The notes under the pieces were generated by a model that worked only from the letters and a program-made list of their open reading frames with translations, made no database searches and was not told the origin of the DNA. A program made the position numbers and the translations under genes. From the NCBI RefSeq assembly GCF_010499245.1, contig NZ_JAAGOW010000001.1:2232001-2296000 (forward strand): 64,000 bases of DNA, read 5' to 3'. Source of the DNA: Variovorax sp. WS11 (GTDB lineage: Bacteria; Pseudomonadota; Gammaproteobacteria; Burkholderiales; Burkholderiaceae_C). This document shows positions 54,701 to 63,547 of this stretch, piece after piece; the first letter of the stretch is position 1; every line of letters starts with the position of its first letter.

Positions 54701-55969
54701 ATGCGCTTGCCCCTGCTGTCGCCGAGTCGCATCCGACAACTTTGGTATGTGCCGCTTCTGGCTCTCTCGATGGGTCTGATGATGTTGCGCATCCTGGTAA
54801 TGGCACGGCTGCTTGACGTCCACGCCTTTGCCGAATTTAGCGGCGGCATTCTCATCTCAAGTACTTTTTGCATGATTGGCTCTCTTGGTCTGCAATCCAT
54901 GCTGCAGCGCGAATGGCCGGTGAATCTCGTGCGACGTCAGGAACTGCGGGGGCTCGTGCGAGCGGCGCAGTGCAATCTCATCGCGCTCGGCTGCGGTCTC
55001 ATTGCGCTGGTGGGGATAGCGTTCAAGATACTGCCTTCAGGAACGACGTCGGCCCTGCTGGGTGTCGGCTTGCTGCACGGCGTGTCTCAGCAATGGTTCC
55101 TGGTTGCGACTGTCGAGAGTCGGAGCCGAGGAGATGTGCTTCGGTTTGCGATTCAGAACTTGCTCCGCGCAGTTGCAGCCTTCGCATTGAGCGTCGCCGC
55201 GGCGCTCTGGACCGGCTCCGCAGAACTGGCGTTGGCCATCGATGCTTTGGTCACAATCGCACTGTCGCTGGGCTTCTTCCAGTGCGCACTCGCCCGCGTT
55301 CGGTTCGGGTCGCTTGCAGTCTATCTACTGGCGATTCGCCGACTGCGGCTCGTACGCTGGAACTCAGCCTTGACCATGATGCTCATCATGGTCATTGGAT
55401 TCGGGTTGCTGAACGCCGACCGCTGGGTGGCATCCGATCGTCTTGACGTAGAGGGCTTTGCCCATTACTCCTTCGCCTGGATCGTGCTGTCCATCTCCCA
55501 ATCGGCCCAAGCGGTAGTCAATGCATCGGTCTATCCTCTGTTGGCGCGGCGTTTTGCAGAACACGGATGCAGAGTTGCGTTCGGCGTCTGCTTGCGCGTC
55601 TCGATGGCCATCCTGATAGTCGGTGCCGTGACGGCCGTTCCACTGTATTTGATACTTGACTACGGAATTGACCGCTGGTATCCGCGCTACGGCGACGCGC
55701 GTGCGCTGATTCCGCTCTTCCTCGCGATCGCTGTACTGCGCGTCTCTGATTTCTGGACGAGCTTCCTGTTGATTGCCGGCCTCGAGGCACAACTGCTCAA
55801 GCTCAATGTTTGCGCGATGGCGTTCGGCCTGCTGGGCTGGCTGGGTCTCGTGCGATTCTGGAATGTCGAGCCGATGACACTTCACCAGGTGAGTTGGCTG
55901 GCTGCGTTGCTGACGCTCGGTGCGTACGTGACAGCCGCGGAAGCATCGCGGCGAGCGAGACACGGATGA
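54701..55969 (+). CDS. Polysaccharide/oligosaccharide flippase (MOP superfamily)
   Basis: This 422-aa protein has about twelve hydrophobic helices from RIRQLWYVPLLALSMGLMMLRILVMARLL (in parts) to the C-terminus. It is similar in layout to Wzx/PglK-like flippases that move undecaprenyl-linked glycans to the periplasm. The ATG used gives a normal N-terminus; the 134 nt between it and the previous gene have no clear function. In this operon it would supply the lipid-linked glycan to PglL. Confidence 0.82.
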   Translation: MRLPLLSPSRIRQLWYVPLLALSMGLMMLRILVMARLLDVHAFAEFSGGILISSTFCMIGSLGLQSMLQREWPVNLVRRQELRGLVRAAQCNLIALGCGLIALVGIAFKILPSGTTSALLGVGLLHGVSQQWFLVATVESRSRGDVLRFAIQNLLRAVAAFALSVAAALWTGSAELALAIDALVTIALSLGFFQCALARVRFGSLAVYLLAIRRLRLVRWNSALTMMLIMVIGFGLLNADRWVASDRLDVEGFAHYSFAWIVLSISQSAQAVVNASVYPLLARRFAEHGCRVAFGVCLRVSMAILIVGAVTAVPLYLILDYGIDRWYPRYGDARALIPLFLAIAVLRVSDFWTSFLLIAGLEAQLLKLNVCAMAFGLLGWLGLVRFWNVEPMTLHQVSWLAALLTLGAYVTAAEASRRARHG

Positions 55970-55991
55970 TGCGTCCGCAAAGACTCATTTT

Positions 55992-56822
55992 TTGGATCGC
56001 GCGGCCTTGAACGCTGTGGCCACATCGTCAATTCACGTCTCGGTCATCATTCCGTGCTTCAACGCAGCCCGGTTCATCGCCGAGACCATCGAGTCGGTTT
56101 TGGCACAGACCTATTCGAGCTTCGAGTTGATGGTAGTCGACGACAAGTCAACGGATGGGTCTGCCGAGCTTGTCGAGAGCTACGCTCGGACCGACCCACG
56201 CATCAGGCTCATTCGGATGCAAAAAAATGCTGGCGCGCCCGCAGCGCCGCGAAATCTGGGCCTGGTCGAGGCACGCGGCGAATGGGTCGCCTTTCTTGAT
56301 GCCGACGACCTCTGGCACCCGCGCAAGCTCGAACTGCAGATGCAGGCATTGAACGCACACGGCGCTTTGATGTGTAGCACGCAGATGAAGGATTTTCGCG
56401 ATGGCGATCAGGTCGTTTTCGAACCGCCGCCGGTTCCGCTGCCGATCGGCCGCGTCACGCTGACGCAGCAGTTGCTCAAGTACCGCACGCCGACTTCGAG
56501 CATCGTCGCCAGCCGCGAGTTCATGCGTCGACACCCGTTCAACGAAGAGCCGACCTACAAGGCACGCGAGGACACCGATTGCTTCATCCGCGTCCACGAG
56601 GATATGCCGTTCAGCATCAAGATCATTCATCCGCTGGTCTTCTATCGACAGCAGGCCAACCAAATCTCCGGAAACAAGTGGAAGATGGTGGGGCGGCATC
56701 TAACGATGCTGAAGAGATACCGTCTCAGGTCGGGAGAGGGCTTGGGCGCGATGGCCTACGTCTACACTTTTACGCATTTCCTCGCATCGATCTACCTGCG
56801 CTTGATTCGCAGAATGCTGTAG
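55992..56822 (+). CDS. Family 2 glycosyltransferase
   Basis: This protein of about 276 aa has a GT-A fold: VSVIIPCFNAARFIAETIESVLAQTY, the nucleotide-sugar Asp in MVVDDKSTDGSAEL, and FLDADDLWHPRKLELQ with the DxD motif. The C-terminal 20 residues are hydrophobic (YVYTFTHFLASIYLRL), so it may attach to the membrane. A TTG or GTG start must be used; TTG at DRAALNAV is taken. Probably adds one sugar of the lipid-linked glycan. Confidence 0.87.
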   Translation: MDRAALNAVATSSIHVSVIIPCFNAARFIAETIESVLAQTYSSFELMVVDDKSTDGSAELVESYARTDPRIRLIRMQKNAGAPAAPRNLGLVEARGEWVAFLDADDLWHPRKLELQMQALNAHGALMCSTQMKDFRDGDQVVFEPPPVPLPIGRVTLTQQLLKYRTPTSSIVASREFMRRHPFNEEPTYKAREDTDCFIRVHEDMPFSIKIIHPLVFYRQQANQISGNKWKMVGRHLTMLKRYRLRSGEGLGAMAYVYTFTHFLASIYLRLIRRML

Positions 56823-56849
56823 CGCACTGTCACTGTGAGACCACGAGCC

Positions 56850-57578
56850 ATGGAAACCATGCCGAACGACCTAGATCCCGAACCGAAGGCCGAGGCGCTG
56901 GCGGTTGCGGAGCGCTATGCGCGCAGAAAGCCGGGCGATCTCTACAGCATCCTGCGCCCGGAAGTGGTGCTGAGCACCCAGGAATGGCAAAGAGAAATGC
57001 TGTTCATGTTCGGCTCGGTATGCGGCTACACGCAAGGCGACCTGCGCGGCCTGAAATTGGTGGATGTAGGCTGCGGCTACGGTGGACACCTGCTTGACTT
57101 CCTGCGCTTCGGTTTTGCGCCGCAAAACCTCTATGGCATTGAACTGTTGCCCGAGCGCGTCGCCGGCGCACGCGCTGGGCTGCCGGATGCAGTGAAGGTG
57201 TACGAAGGCGATGCCAGCACGGCCGACGTGGCGCCCGCAAGCCGGGATATCGTGTTCCAGTCCGTCGTGTTTTCCTCGTTGCTGGACGACGCCTTCCAGG
57301 AGGACCTCGCCGATCGAATGTGGTCGTGGGTGCGCCCGGGCGGCGGGGTGTTGTGGTACGACTTCGTCTATGGCAATCCTTCCAACAGCGACGTGCGCGG
57401 AGTGCCGGTACAGCGCGTGAGGGCGCTGTTTCCGAACGGGCGCATGACCATGCGCCGCGTGACACTAGCACCTCCGATCAGCCGCCGCGTCTGCCGTTTT
57501 CATCCTGCCGCCTATCATCTCTTCAACCTCATGCCATTCCTGCGCACACATGCATTGTGCTGGATCGCTAAAGATTGA
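56850..57578 (+). CDS. SAM-dependent methyltransferase
   Basis: This 242-aa protein has motif [20 protein letters not shown] and [14 protein letters not shown], typical of class I methyltransferases. It is the second methyltransferase of the locus and is unlike the first outside the SAM site. It lies 4 nt before the DegT-type aminotransferase. The acceptor is presumably a glycan sugar. Confidence 0.85.
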   Translation: METMPNDLDPEPKAEALAVAERYARRKPGDLYSILRPEVVLSTQEWQREMLFMFGSVCGYTQGDLRGLKLVDVGCGYGGHLLDFLRFGFAPQNLYGIELLPERVAGARAGLPDAVKVYEGDASTADVAPASRDIVFQSVVFSSLLDDAFQEDLADRMWSWVRPGGGVLWYDFVYGNPSNSDVRGVPVQRVRALFPNGRMTMRRVTLAPPISRRVCRFHPAAYHLFNLMPFLRTHALCWIAKD

Positions 57579-57582
57579 CGCT

Positions 57583-58746
57583 ATGTCAAATCACCTTCCA
57601 TTTCTCCCGTTTGCGCTACCCGAAATTGGCGAGGAAGAGATCGCCGAGGTGGTCGATACGCTGCGTTCGGGTTGGCTCACTACCGGCCCGAAAGCAAAGC
57701 GTTTCGAAGTCGAATTCGCTGCCTTCCTCGGCGACCCGGCGCTGCATTGCATGGGGGTCAATTCCGCCACCGCTGGGCTACACCTTGCGCTCGAAGCGTT
57801 GGGCATCGGTCCTGGCGACGAGGTGATCACGACCACTCACACTTTTACCGCTACGGCCGAAGTGGTGCGGTATCTCGGTGCAGACACGGTACTGGTCGAC
57901 ATCGATCCCGACACGCTCTGCATTGATGTATCGGCGGCAGAAGCGGCCATCACGCCGCGGACCAAAGCCATCATCCCGGTGCACTTCGGCGGCTTGGCGG
58001 CTGACATGCAAAGCCTACTCGCACTTGCCGAGAGGCGTGGGCTGAAGATCGTGGAGGACGCGGCCCATGCATTGCCTGCCACTTCTGGTGGCCGAGTGAT
58101 CGGCACATTGGGATCCGACATCACCGTCTTCAGCTTTTACGCCAACAAGACGATCACGACCGGAGAGGGAGGCATGGTCGTTACCCGCGACAGCGCTCTG
58201 GCCGAGCGCATGAAGGTCATGCGTCTGCACGGGATCAACCGCGACGCCTTCGATCGCTTCCGGTCAAAGGCTCCCTCCTGGTACTACGAGGTGATCGCTC
58301 CAGGCTTCAAGTACAACCTCACGGACATTGCCGCTGCGATCGGGCTGGTGCAGTTGACCAAGCTGCAGCGTTTCCTCGAGCGTCGACAGTACTTGGCAGC
58401 GCGTTACCACGACGCGCTTCGCTCATTACCGCTGATCCTTCCGGCGAATCCTTCGAACGGTGATGTCCACGCATGGCATCTCTATGTCATTCGCTTAGCT
58501 TCAGTTGCCAAGGTAACGCGAGACGAACTGATACAGGCGCTCTCGGAGCGTGGCATTGGCACCAGCGTGCACTATATTCCGCTGCATCGCCAGCCTTACT
58601 GGCGCGATCGCTACCGGCTCGCTCCCGAGATGTTTCCGCACTCCGACGCGGCTTACCAGTCGATGGTGAGCATTCCCCTTTTCACCGCGATGACCGATGG
58701 GGACCAAGACCGGGTGATTGCCGCATTGCACGAGGCGTTGGGCTGA
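57583..58746 (+). CDS. DegT/DnrJ/EryC1 aminotransferase (PglE/ArnB type)
   Basis: This 387-aa PLP enzyme has the Lys at about K189 in [25 protein letters not shown] and a C-terminal [11 protein letters not shown]. It aminates a 4-keto-6-deoxy nucleotide sugar. It is distinct from PseC in the same operon, so it probably works on the product of the WbpM-type dehydratase, giving a UDP-4-amino sugar of the bacillosamine or FucNAc4N type. It overlaps the sugar-transferase start by 1 nt (TGATG). Confidence 0.9.
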   Translation: MSNHLPFLPFALPEIGEEEIAEVVDTLRSGWLTTGPKAKRFEVEFAAFLGDPALHCMGVNSATAGLHLALEALGIGPGDEVITTTHTFTATAEVVRYLGADTVLVDIDPDTLCIDVSAAEAAITPRTKAIIPVHFGGLAADMQSLLALAERRGLKIVEDAAHALPATSGGRVIGTLGSDITVFSFYANKTITTGEGGMVVTRDSALAERMKVMRLHGINRDAFDRFRSKAPSWYYEVIAPGFKYNLTDIAAAIGLVQLTKLQRFLERRQYLAARYHDALRSLPLILPANPSNGDVHAWHLYVIRLASVAKVTRDELIQALSERGIGTSVHYIPLHRQPYWRDRYRLAPEMFPHSDAAYQSMVSIPLFTAMTDGDQDRVIAALHEALG

Positions 58747-59363
58747 TGGTCAAGCGGGTGTTTGACATCATATTTGCGCTGTGCGCCTTGGTGATAGCGG
58801 CACCGCTGCTTGTAGGCATCGCGCTATGGATCAAACTGGATTCGCGTGGCTCCATCCTATTTCGACAAGAGCGCGTTGGCTTGCGAGGTCGATCCTTCTT
58901 TATCTGCAAGTTTCGAACCATGCGATTTGACCCTGCCGAGGGCGGTCTGCAGATCACGATTGGGGCCGACCCGCGCATCACACGAGCAGGAACATTCCTG
59001 CGCCGCTACAAGCTCGACGAACTCCCGCAGTTCGTCAATGTACTGATTGGCCACATGAGTGTGGTCGGACCAAGGCCGGAGGTGCCACGGTATGTCGCGC
59101 TGTACCCGAACGAAACAAGAGACCTGATTTTGAGCGTGAGGCCAGGTATCACAGACCTTGCTTCGATCGCCTACAGAAACGAAAGCATGGATCTTGCTGC
59201 GGTAGGAGATCCAGAGGAGCTCTATATCCGAGCGATCTTGCCGGCCAAGCTGGAGCATTGCTGTCAGTATGTTCGGGAACAGAGTTTGTTGCTCGATTTG
59301 GTTATTGTGTGGCGGACGGCGGTCGCGATCTTTGCAAAAGGTTCGCCACGGCGCTCGGGCTAG
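58746..59363 (+). CDS. Initiating phosphoglycosyl transferase (PglC/WcaJ short type)
   Basis: This 205-aa protein has one N-terminal re-entrant or membrane helix (VFDIIFALCALVIAAPLLVGIALW), the FRQERVGLRGRSFFICKFRTM motif and the catalytic DELPQFVNVLIGHMSVVGPRPE. This is the minimal monotopic phosphoglycosyl transferase that places the first sugar-phosphate on undecaprenyl phosphate. It is the last gene of the glycosylation operon and determines the reducing-end sugar, probably from the WbpM/DegT branch. Confidence 0.92.
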   Translation: MVKRVFDIIFALCALVIAAPLLVGIALWIKLDSRGSILFRQERVGLRGRSFFICKFRTMRFDPAEGGLQITIGADPRITRAGTFLRRYKLDELPQFVNVLIGHMSVVGPRPEVPRYVALYPNETRDLILSVRPGITDLASIAYRNESMDLAAVGDPEELYIRAILPAKLEHCCQYVREQSLLLDLVIVWRTAVAIFAKGSPRRSG

Positions 59364-59702
59364 TGAGCCGTGGAATGCGGGCATCGATCTCCGACGCAAC
59401 CGATGGAGCAGGCGAAGCCTCGATCCCCGTTTGGACTTCTGGTCTGGTCGCAGCCAGCGGGTCCACCCCAGCGGCCATCGGCTCTAGGCACCAACGCAAC
59501 AATGCAGCACCGGTCCGGTGCAAATAGCCCCTTGGCCCCGCGTAACGATGTGAGTGCCCCAGTCCTTGCGCCCAGTAAGACTCAGTCCTACCAAGCCTCG
59601 GCAGCGCAAACACATCCACAATCAAATTGATCGACGAACGGACGAACGGCCCCGCGTGGCGGCTGAGCGGCACTCAATACTCGCCAGATTTCGTGACAAT
59701 TC
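59364..59702. other. Intergenic region between glycosylation operon and IS1380 element
   Basis: No convincing gene is present. A minus-strand open frame (59302-59673) overlaps the end of the sugar-transferase gene and shows no motif. The last part holds the original upstream sequence of the fimT operon, cut off from it by the insertion. No clear terminator was found after the sugar-transferase gene. Confidence 0.5.
59698..59702. repeat. IS1380 target-site duplication, left copy (AATTC)
   Basis: AATTC abuts the left terminal repeat, and the same five bases abut the right one. Before the insertion they formed the centre of GTGAC-AATTC-GTCAC. Confidence 0.75.
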
Positions 59703-59717
59703 CCTGGATCCGTGAGC
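59703..59717 (+). repeat. IS1380 terminal inverted repeat, left
   Basis: CCTGGATCCGTGAGC pairs with the right end with one mismatch in 15. Confidence 0.8.
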
Positions 59718-59834
59718 TCACGAGCGAAAGTGATTCACCCTGCGGGTGCGGGCGATTCGAGGTAGTTTGGTAAACGCGAGACAGGTGCAGGGCGTTCATG
59801 CTGCTGTTGCAAACGCAGTATCCGATTCCCTTCA

Positions 59835-61196
59835 ATGCGCCCCTTCATCGTCAAGCAACTCGACTACGACCTCACCCCGGTAGCCGGTCTGGCGCTGGTG
59901 GGTCATCATCTGAATCGACTCGCACCGGTATTCAAGCAGCTCGATGACGCCTTGCCCGTTCGAAATGGCGTTGCCAACAGCGACATTCTGCGCAGCTACC
60001 TGGGCCTGCTGGTACAGGGCAAGAGCGACTTCGATGCGATCGAGAACTTCCGCGGCGATGCCTTCTTCAAGCAGGCGCTGGGCATCAAGCTGTTGCCCTC
60101 CAGCCCGACGCTGCGCCAGCGCATGGACGCCCGCGCGGACGAACTGTTTGACTTCCTGCCGACGCTGATCGAGACGCTGCTGTACGGCGCGCGAGTCGAC
60201 TATGGCGTCTTGCCTTGCGGCTGGCTGGCGCTGGACGTGGACACCTTCGCCATGAACAACGGCGGCACTGCCAAGGACGGCGTAGGTCGTACCTACACGG
60301 GGGTCGATGGCTACTGCCCGCTGGCCGCGTACCTGGGCTCGCACGGGTTCTGCCTTGAGTTGGCGCTGCGCCCCGGCGTGCAGCATTCGGCGTCGGAGAC
60401 GCAATTCAACTTCGAGCGTGTGATCCCGATGGCGCAGCGCCTGAGTGCGGCGGGTCCGAAGGCGCCGATCCTGGCGCGCCTGGATTCCGGCTTCGACTCG
60501 GCGGCGCTGATGCGCGAGATCGAGTCGTACAACCGTGCAGGTGTGCCGCAGCTGGACTGGCTGATCAAGTGGAACCCGCGCACGACCAACGTGGCGGCGC
60601 TGGCCGAGCGGCTTGAGGCCGACGCCACCACGCTCTGGGAGCATCCCCGCGCGGGCAAACGTGTGACGCTGTGGGAACAGGCGCTGGAGATCGAAGGCAT
60701 CGAGCGGCCGCTGCGCCGCGTGCTGCGCCTGACCGAGCGCACCATCGATGCGCAGGGCCAGTTGTTGATCGAGCCCAAGCTCACGTTGGATGGCTGGACC
60801 ACGAGCCTGAGCGCCAAACAGTTCGATGGGAAGGCCATCATCGCGCTGTACGCCGACCACGGCACGCACGAGCAGTTCCACTCCGAATTCAAGACCGACC
60901 TCGATCTGGAGCGGCTGCCCTCGGGCAAGTTCAGTACCAACTACCTGGTGTGCGAGCTCGCCGCGCTGGCCATGAATATCCTGCGCCTGATGGGCCAGGC
61001 CGGGCTGCTGGGGTCCGATGCGCCCGTGCGCCATGCGGCCAAACGCAGGCGCATCAAGACGGTGATGCAGGAACTCATCTACCGCGCCGGCCGTCTCATC
61101 GAGCATGGCCGGCGCATCATCCTCGGGCTGGGCGCCAACGATCGCGCGGCCAAGGCCTTCCAGCGGCTGCACGGCGAACTGCTGACCAGCTGCTGA
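59835..61196 (+). CDS. IS1380 family transposase
   Basis: This 453-aa DDE transposase cuts and pastes its own element. Acidic residues are seen in LALDVDTFAMNN (D134/D136), ARLDSGFDS and the C-terminal YADHGTHEQFHSEFKTDLDLERLPSGKFSTN segment (in parts) with the YREK-like Glu, which is characteristic of IS1380. The frame is uninterrupted, so it may be active, unlike the older element in this window. Confidence 0.94.
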   Translation: MRPFIVKQLDYDLTPVAGLALVGHHLNRLAPVFKQLDDALPVRNGVANSDILRSYLGLLVQGKSDFDAIENFRGDAFFKQALGIKLLPSSPTLRQRMDARADELFDFLPTLIETLLYGARVDYGVLPCGWLALDVDTFAMNNGGTAKDGVGRTYTGVDGYCPLAAYLGSHGFCLELALRPGVQHSASETQFNFERVIPMAQRLSAAGPKAPILARLDSGFDSAALMREIESYNRAGVPQLDWLIKWNPRTTNVAALAERLEADATTLWEHPRAGKRVTLWEQALEIEGIERPLRRVLRLTERTIDAQGQLLIEPKLTLDGWTTSLSAKQFDGKAIIALYADHGTHEQFHSEFKTDLDLERLPSGKFSTNYLVCELAALAMNILRLMGQAGLLGSDAPVRHAAKRRRIKTVMQELIYRAGRLIEHGRRIILGLGANDRAAKAFQRLHGELLTSC

Positions 61197-61425
61197 GCGC
61201 AGCCGGCCTATCACCGGCCTCATTCACGCACTCACGAATCCAGAAAATCGCATCCGAGCGAGGTTGCGGCGTGGGCCAGTCGCACCCATCTCAACGCAAG
61301 TCGATCGCCGAGTCGTGATGGCGACGACTTCATCGCGTCGATCTCGGCACCGCCAAGCATCGGGCAGTCGAATGGCTCGGTCACAGTGCGACAAAGCACC
61401 CGGGATCGGTCCGCAGAGCATTGGG

Positions 61426-61440
61426 GCTCACGGATTCAGG
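61426..61440 (-). repeat. IS1380 terminal inverted repeat, right
   Basis: GCTCACGGATTCAGG is the complement of the left end with one mismatch. Its last four bases plus the next two form the AGGAA that can serve fimT as a ribosome site. Confidence 0.8.
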
Positions 61441-61445
61441 AATTC
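61441..61445. repeat. IS1380 target-site duplication, right copy (AATTC)
   Basis: This second copy of the 5-bp duplication lies 5 nt before the fimT ATG. Confidence 0.75.
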
Positions 61446-61450
61446 GTCAC

Positions 61451-62041
61451 ATGTCTGTCGAATCCTCACTCGCCCGGAACCGCGCGTCTGGCTACGCCAG
61501 GGGATTTACCTTGGTCGAGCTTCTTGTGACGATCGTGGTTCTGGGTTTGCTGCTTACTTTGGCACTACCCGGCATGAGCGACTTCTTGGTGGGCAATCGA
61601 CTCTCCACGAACGTCAATGGCTTCATCGGCTTGGTCAACTATGCACGAAGCGAGGCCATCGTCCGGAACCAGGACGTGGTGATCTGCCCGAAGAATTCCA
61701 GCACCATCGCATGCGTTTCCCAAACCGGCTGGAACACCCTCGACATCCAGGCTTTTGTGGATGAGAACGGCAATGGCGATCGCGACGCCACGGAGGTTTT
61801 GCTCAAGACCATCGCGGCCGTGGATCCGGGCGATGCCCAAACGGGCTTCGACAGCTCTGCCGCCGCCAGCAAGGTGATCTTCGGCAGCGCAGGGTTCGCC
61901 CGCACGGCGCTGTCTTTCAAGATCTACGCCAAATCGTCGGATTCAGCCTATCAAGCCCGCTTCGGGCGAACGGTCTGCGTCAGCAAGGCCGGTCGCGTTC
62001 GCGTCGCCGCCTACACCGTGACGAGCTGCCCCGACTTCTAG
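61451..62041 (+). CDS. fimT: Minor pseudopilin FimT/GspH family
   Basis: This 196-aa prepilin has a leader ending YARG and then FTLVELLVTIVVLGLLLTLALP with Glu5. It has a GspH/FimT-type body (LSTNVNGFIGLVNYARSEAIVRNQDVVICP in parts) and ends with a Cys pair. Minor pilins prime assembly of type IV pili in the inner membrane. An IS1380 element ends 10 nt upstream and has removed the native promoter region. AGGAA across the junction can act as the ribosome site, so expression now probably depends on the element. Confidence 0.9.
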   Translation: MSVESSLARNRASGYARGFTLVELLVTIVVLGLLLTLALPGMSDFLVGNRLSTNVNGFIGLVNYARSEAIVRNQDVVICPKNSSTIACVSQTGWNTLDIQAFVDENGNGDRDATEVLLKTIAAVDPGDAQTGFDSSAAASKVIFGSAGFARTALSFKIYAKSSDSAYQARFGRTVCVSKAGRVRVAAYTVTSCPDF

Positions 62042-62051
62042 GAATGTGGAC

Positions 62052-62636
62052 ATGGCCATGAGCATCCCGCACCGCTCCAGATCCCAACAGGGCGCCACGC
62101 TGATCGAGGCGCTTGTTTCCATCCTCATCATGTCGTTCGGGCTGCTCGGCCTCGCAGGTCTGCAGGCCGGCGCCCTGGGGTTCCAGAAGTCGGCATGGTC
62201 CACCCACCGCGTCGCCGAATTCACCGGCAACTTCGGCGAGCGCGTGCGAGCGAATCCCAAGGCGGTCGACGCCGACTATCAATACACGGCCAACTACACG
62301 ACAGGCAAAGCGGCGACTTTGACCAAGTTGAACTGCCGCACCTCCACGACAGCCTGCACGGCCGCGCAGGTCGCTGCCGACGACCTCGCCGATCTGCTGC
62401 AGAAAGCGCAAGACTCATTGCCTCAGGGCTCGATGCAGATCACAGGGACGATCACGAACGGGTTCGTCATCACAGCGCTGTACTTCGACAAGGACTTTCT
62501 GAAAGCCGATGGCACCCTGGATGCGTCGGCGACCTGCACAGCAACCACGACCGGGCTGAACTGGCGCAACTGCTGCCCCGATACCGCATCGGCTCCGGCT
62601 GGTGTGCGCTGCCGTCGCTTCACGATCATCCCTTGA
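62052..62636 (+). CDS. pilV: Type IV pilus minor pilin PilV
   Basis: This 194-aa prepilin has a leader ending SQQG, then ATLIEALVSILIMSFGLLGLAGLQAGAL with Glu5 and the GLLGLAGLQ stretch typical of PilV. The ATG at MAMSIPH has AGGAA seven nt upstream; other starts 6 nt on either side are possible. Gene order fimT-pilV-pilW-pilX is standard. Confidence 0.9.
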   Translation: MAMSIPHRSRSQQGATLIEALVSILIMSFGLLGLAGLQAGALGFQKSAWSTHRVAEFTGNFGERVRANPKAVDADYQYTANYTTGKAATLTKLNCRTSTTACTAAQVAADDLADLLQKAQDSLPQGSMQITGTITNGFVITALYFDKDFLKADGTLDASATCTATTTGLNWRNCCPDTASAPAGVRCRRFTIIP

Positions 62637-62650
62637 TCAAGGCTCCGCTC

Positions 62651-63547
62651 ATGCCAACCCCTCGCTCCCCTCGCGGCCGGAACCGCGGCGTCACGCTGAT
62701 CGAACTGATGGTCGGCGTCACGATCGGATTGGTCCTGGTCATCATCGCCTCATCCGTTTATCTGTACTCCAAGCAGTCCTACAACGCCGTCTCCGAAAAC
62801 TCGCAGATGGAAGAGAACGGCCGCTTTGCACTGGATCTGCTCACCAAGTACATCCAGAGCTCCGGGTTTGCCATGGTGGATCCCACGGCGCCGGGGCCCC
62901 AACTGCCGTTGGAAGACAAGCTGGCGGGTTGCGAGTTCGGCTACACCAATGCGACTGCGCCGACGACGCTTGCCAACCTTGCGTGCCGCACCGCAACCCC
63001 CACAGGGGAGCGGAAGTCCGCTTCCATCTTCTCCCGCTACGAGACGGACCAGTTCGCTTCGTCGACCGGCAAGCAGCAAGGCTATGGTTGCACCAACGAG
63101 GCAGCGGCCAGCAAGCAGGTGAGCGGCGTCCAGACCTACGAGGTGCGTTCCTATTTTTTTGTTTCGTACGTGACCGCTCAAACGCCCTCCGGCACCAAGT
63201 CGATGGGACAGTTGAGCTGCGTTTCTGACAGCACAGCTGTTATCGACGGCGTCCTCGGCACCGTCGCCCTGCAAGTCCAGCCGCTGGTCCCGGGCATCGA
63301 GCAGATCTACGTCGGCTACATCTCCGCGGCCGGCAAGCTCAGCACGACGCCCCCCACGACCGCCGCTGCATGGAAGGATGTTGCGGCGATCGAGTTGTGC
63401 GTGCTGGCGAGAACGGTGCAGGCATCGGGCAACGACACCACCACCCAATTCACCGATTGCTATGGAACGGCCATCACTGCCGGCTCATCCGAAAGCTACC
63501 GCGCCCTTCGTACCACGGTCGCGCTGCGAAACACCGCCACGCTATGA
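62651..63547 (+). CDS. pilW: Type IV pilus assembly protein PilW
   Basis: This 298-aa prepilin has a leader ending RNRG and then VTLIELMVGVTIGLVLVIIASSVYLYSKQSYN with Glu5. The body (ENSQMEENGRFALDLLTKYIQSSGF in parts) is the PilW pattern. AAGG precedes the ATG; a TTG overlapping the pilV stop would add six residues. The stop overlaps the pilX start (ATGA). Confidence 0.9.
   Translation: MPTPRSPRGRNRGVTLIELMVGVTIGLVLVIIASSVYLYSKQSYNAVSENSQMEENGRFALDLLTKYIQSSGFAMVDPTAPGPQLPLEDKLAGCEFGYTNATAPTTLANLACRTATPTGERKSASIFSRYETDQFASSTGKQQGYGCTNEAAASKQVSGVQTYEVRSYFFVSYVTAQTPSGTKSMGQLSCVSDSTAVIDGVLGTVALQVQPLVPGIEQIYVGYISAAGKLSTTPPTTAAAWKDVAAIELCVLARTVQASGNDTTTQFTDCYGTAITAGSSESYRALRTTVALRNTATL

Larger units (their letters stand above)
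59703..61440 (+). mobile_element. IS1380-family insertion sequence, 1,738 bp, apparently intact
   Basis: The ends are imperfect inverted repeats of 15 bp (CCTGGATCCGTGAGC left; CCTGAATCCGTGAGC on the complementary strand at right; one mismatch). A 5-bp direct repeat AATTC flanks them. One long transposase gene fills the inside. Length, ends starting CC and duplication size agree with the IS1380 family. Confidence 0.88.

Noticed and set aside
59302..59673. Open frame of 123 codons on the minus strand between the sugar transferase and the IS1380 element
   Set aside because: It overlaps the real end of the sugar-transferase gene, has no ribosome site and no recognisable motif; it looks like chance coding in GC-rich DNA.
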